A stretch of 6,472 nt of DNA from Thermoflexales bacterium (lineage in GTDB: Bacteria > Chloroflexota > Anaerolineae > S140-20): contig WFUY01000420.1 of assembly GCA_015484715.1 (NCBI GenBank), positions 1 to 6,472 of the forward strand, in the 5' to 3' direction. The number at the start of each line of letters is the position of its first letter. Within the stretch, counting starts at the first letter, position 1. Shown here one piece after another: positions 5,845 through 6,472 of the stretch. A program made the position numbers and the translations under genes. The notes under the pieces are model-generated. The model was not told the origin of the DNA. It made no database searches and saw nothing but the letters and a program-made list of their open reading frames with translations.

Positions 5845-6472
5845 CTACCGCCCCACATCCTCGTAGACGGCCAACGTCTCCCGCACCACCCGCTCCCAGG
5901 AGAAGCGGGCCGCCTGGGCCAGCCCCTGCCGACGCATCCGCCGGCGCAACGCCTCGTCCTCCCACACCCGCCCGATGGCCTCGGCCAGCGCCTCCGGGGA
6001 GGTCGGATCCACCAGCAGCCCCGCCTCCCCCACGACCTCGGGCAGCGAGGCCCGGTCGGAGACGACGACGGGCGTGCCGCAGGCCATCGCCTCCAGGGCC
6101 GGCAGTCCGAACCCCTCGTAGAAGGAGGGGAGCACCAGACAGCGGGCCGCGTTGTAGAGCCCCACCAGGTCCTCGTCGGAGACCCCCTCCAGGAAGCGGA
6201 CCTGCCCCTCCAGCCCCAGGGCCTGCAGCCGGGCGAAGATCTCATCGTAGAGCCAGCCCCGCCGGCCCACCAGGACCAGGGGCACCTCCAGGCCGGTCTG
6301 TCGCAGCCGGTGGATCGCCTCCAGTAGCGTGGGCACGTTCTTGCGGGGCTCCAGCGTCCCCACGAAGAGCAGAAAGGGCTCCGGCAGCCCGTAGCGGTCG
6401 GCCACCGCCCGCGCTTGGGCCGGCGCCAGCGGTCGGCAGCGGGGGTCGGCGGCCAGGTGGACGACCGTCACC
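5845..6472 (-). CDS. GT4-family glycosyltransferase, C-terminal half (start outside window)
   Basis: Transfers a sugar from an activated nucleotide-sugar donor, as retaining GT-B enzymes of family GT4 do; donor and acceptor cannot be read here. Only the C-terminal, donor-binding Rossmann domain is present, about 208 codons, while complete members are usually 350-400 residues. The frame runs off the window end, so the GTG at 6471 is an internal Val. Counting that codon as residue 1: LAADPRCRP (6-14) is the inter-domain linker segment; FVGTLEPRKN (36-45) supplies the Arg43/Lys44 pair expected to bind donor phosphates; VRFLEGVSDEDLVGLYNAA (91-109) is typical; YEGFGLPALEAMACG (118-132) holds the E-x7-E motif, Glu119 and Glu127. 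The end is intact, with the TAG at 5847-5845. GTLEPRKN-type enzymes often act in polysaccharide or glycolipid synthesis, but there is no supporting neighbour in view. It is convergent with the signalling operon and probably unrelated to it. Confidence 0.93.
   Translation of the reverse strand, partial: VTVVHLAADPRCRPLAPAQARAVADRYGLPEPFLLFVGTLEPRKNVPTLLEAIHRLRQTGLEVPLVLVGRRGWLYDEIFARLQALGLEGQVRFLEGVSDEDLVGLYNAARCLVLPSFYEGFGLPALEAMACGTPVVVSDRASLPEVVGEAGLLVDPTSPEALAEAIGRVWEDEALRRRMRRQGLAQAARFSWERVVRETLAVYEDVGR

Noticed and set aside
5805..6245. 146-codon minus-strand frame inside the glycosyltransferase
   Set aside because: It is Trp/Arg/Pro-rich, as in a shifted frame, and the overlapping frame carries the GT4 motifs.
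6469..6471. GTG as the start codon of the glycosyltransferase
   Set aside because: It would give a protein lacking the entire N-terminal acceptor domain. The frame is still open at the window edge, so this is an internal Val.

Overview
The window is GC-rich, densely coded bacterial DNA. A histidine kinase with several GAF domains, soluble Ser/Thr kinase signalling, stand-alone receivers and a GT4 glycosyltransferase of the GTLEPRKN type together suggest a Chloroflexota-like (possibly thermophilic, Anaerolineae-related) organism. That placement is an impression from protein style, not a demonstrated one.

Positions 2-5530 (+ strand) hold a tightly packed signalling operon whose 5' end lies outside the window. 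It starts with the 3' part of a cytoplasmic receiver-GAFx4-histidine kinase. Three genes follow at gaps of 3, 9 and 12 bases: a single-domain response regulator, a receiver fused to a complete PknB-type Ser/Thr kinase, and a receiver fused to an unrecognised helical C-terminal region. No gene has a DNA-binding output domain or a membrane segment. The likely design is one sensor kinase reading small cytosolic ligands or redox/light signals through its GAF domains and feeding several phosphoacceptor proteins, one of which passes the signal to Ser/Thr phosphorylation. The three downstream receivers form a distinct subclass: they share a Trp in helix 1, a lengthened loop after the phospho-Asp, and K-x-[RQ]-F-D instead of K-P after the conserved Lys. 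The sensor's own receiver ends in a normal KKPF. The kinase's H-box has Arg where an acidic residue normally follows the phospho-His.

Positions 5531-5844 are intergenic between convergent units. They hold a perfect 10-bp GC hairpin that can end transcription from both sides. A minus-strand tRNA gene follows, with encoded CCA, a plausible promoter and a well-formed cloverleaf, but its anticodon loop is abnormal (no U33; anticodon AAC by position). A weaker hairpin lies just beyond the glycosyltransferase stop codon.

Positions 5845-6472 (- strand) hold the C-terminal half of a GT4 glycosyltransferase whose start lies beyond the window; it has no evident link to the signalling operon.
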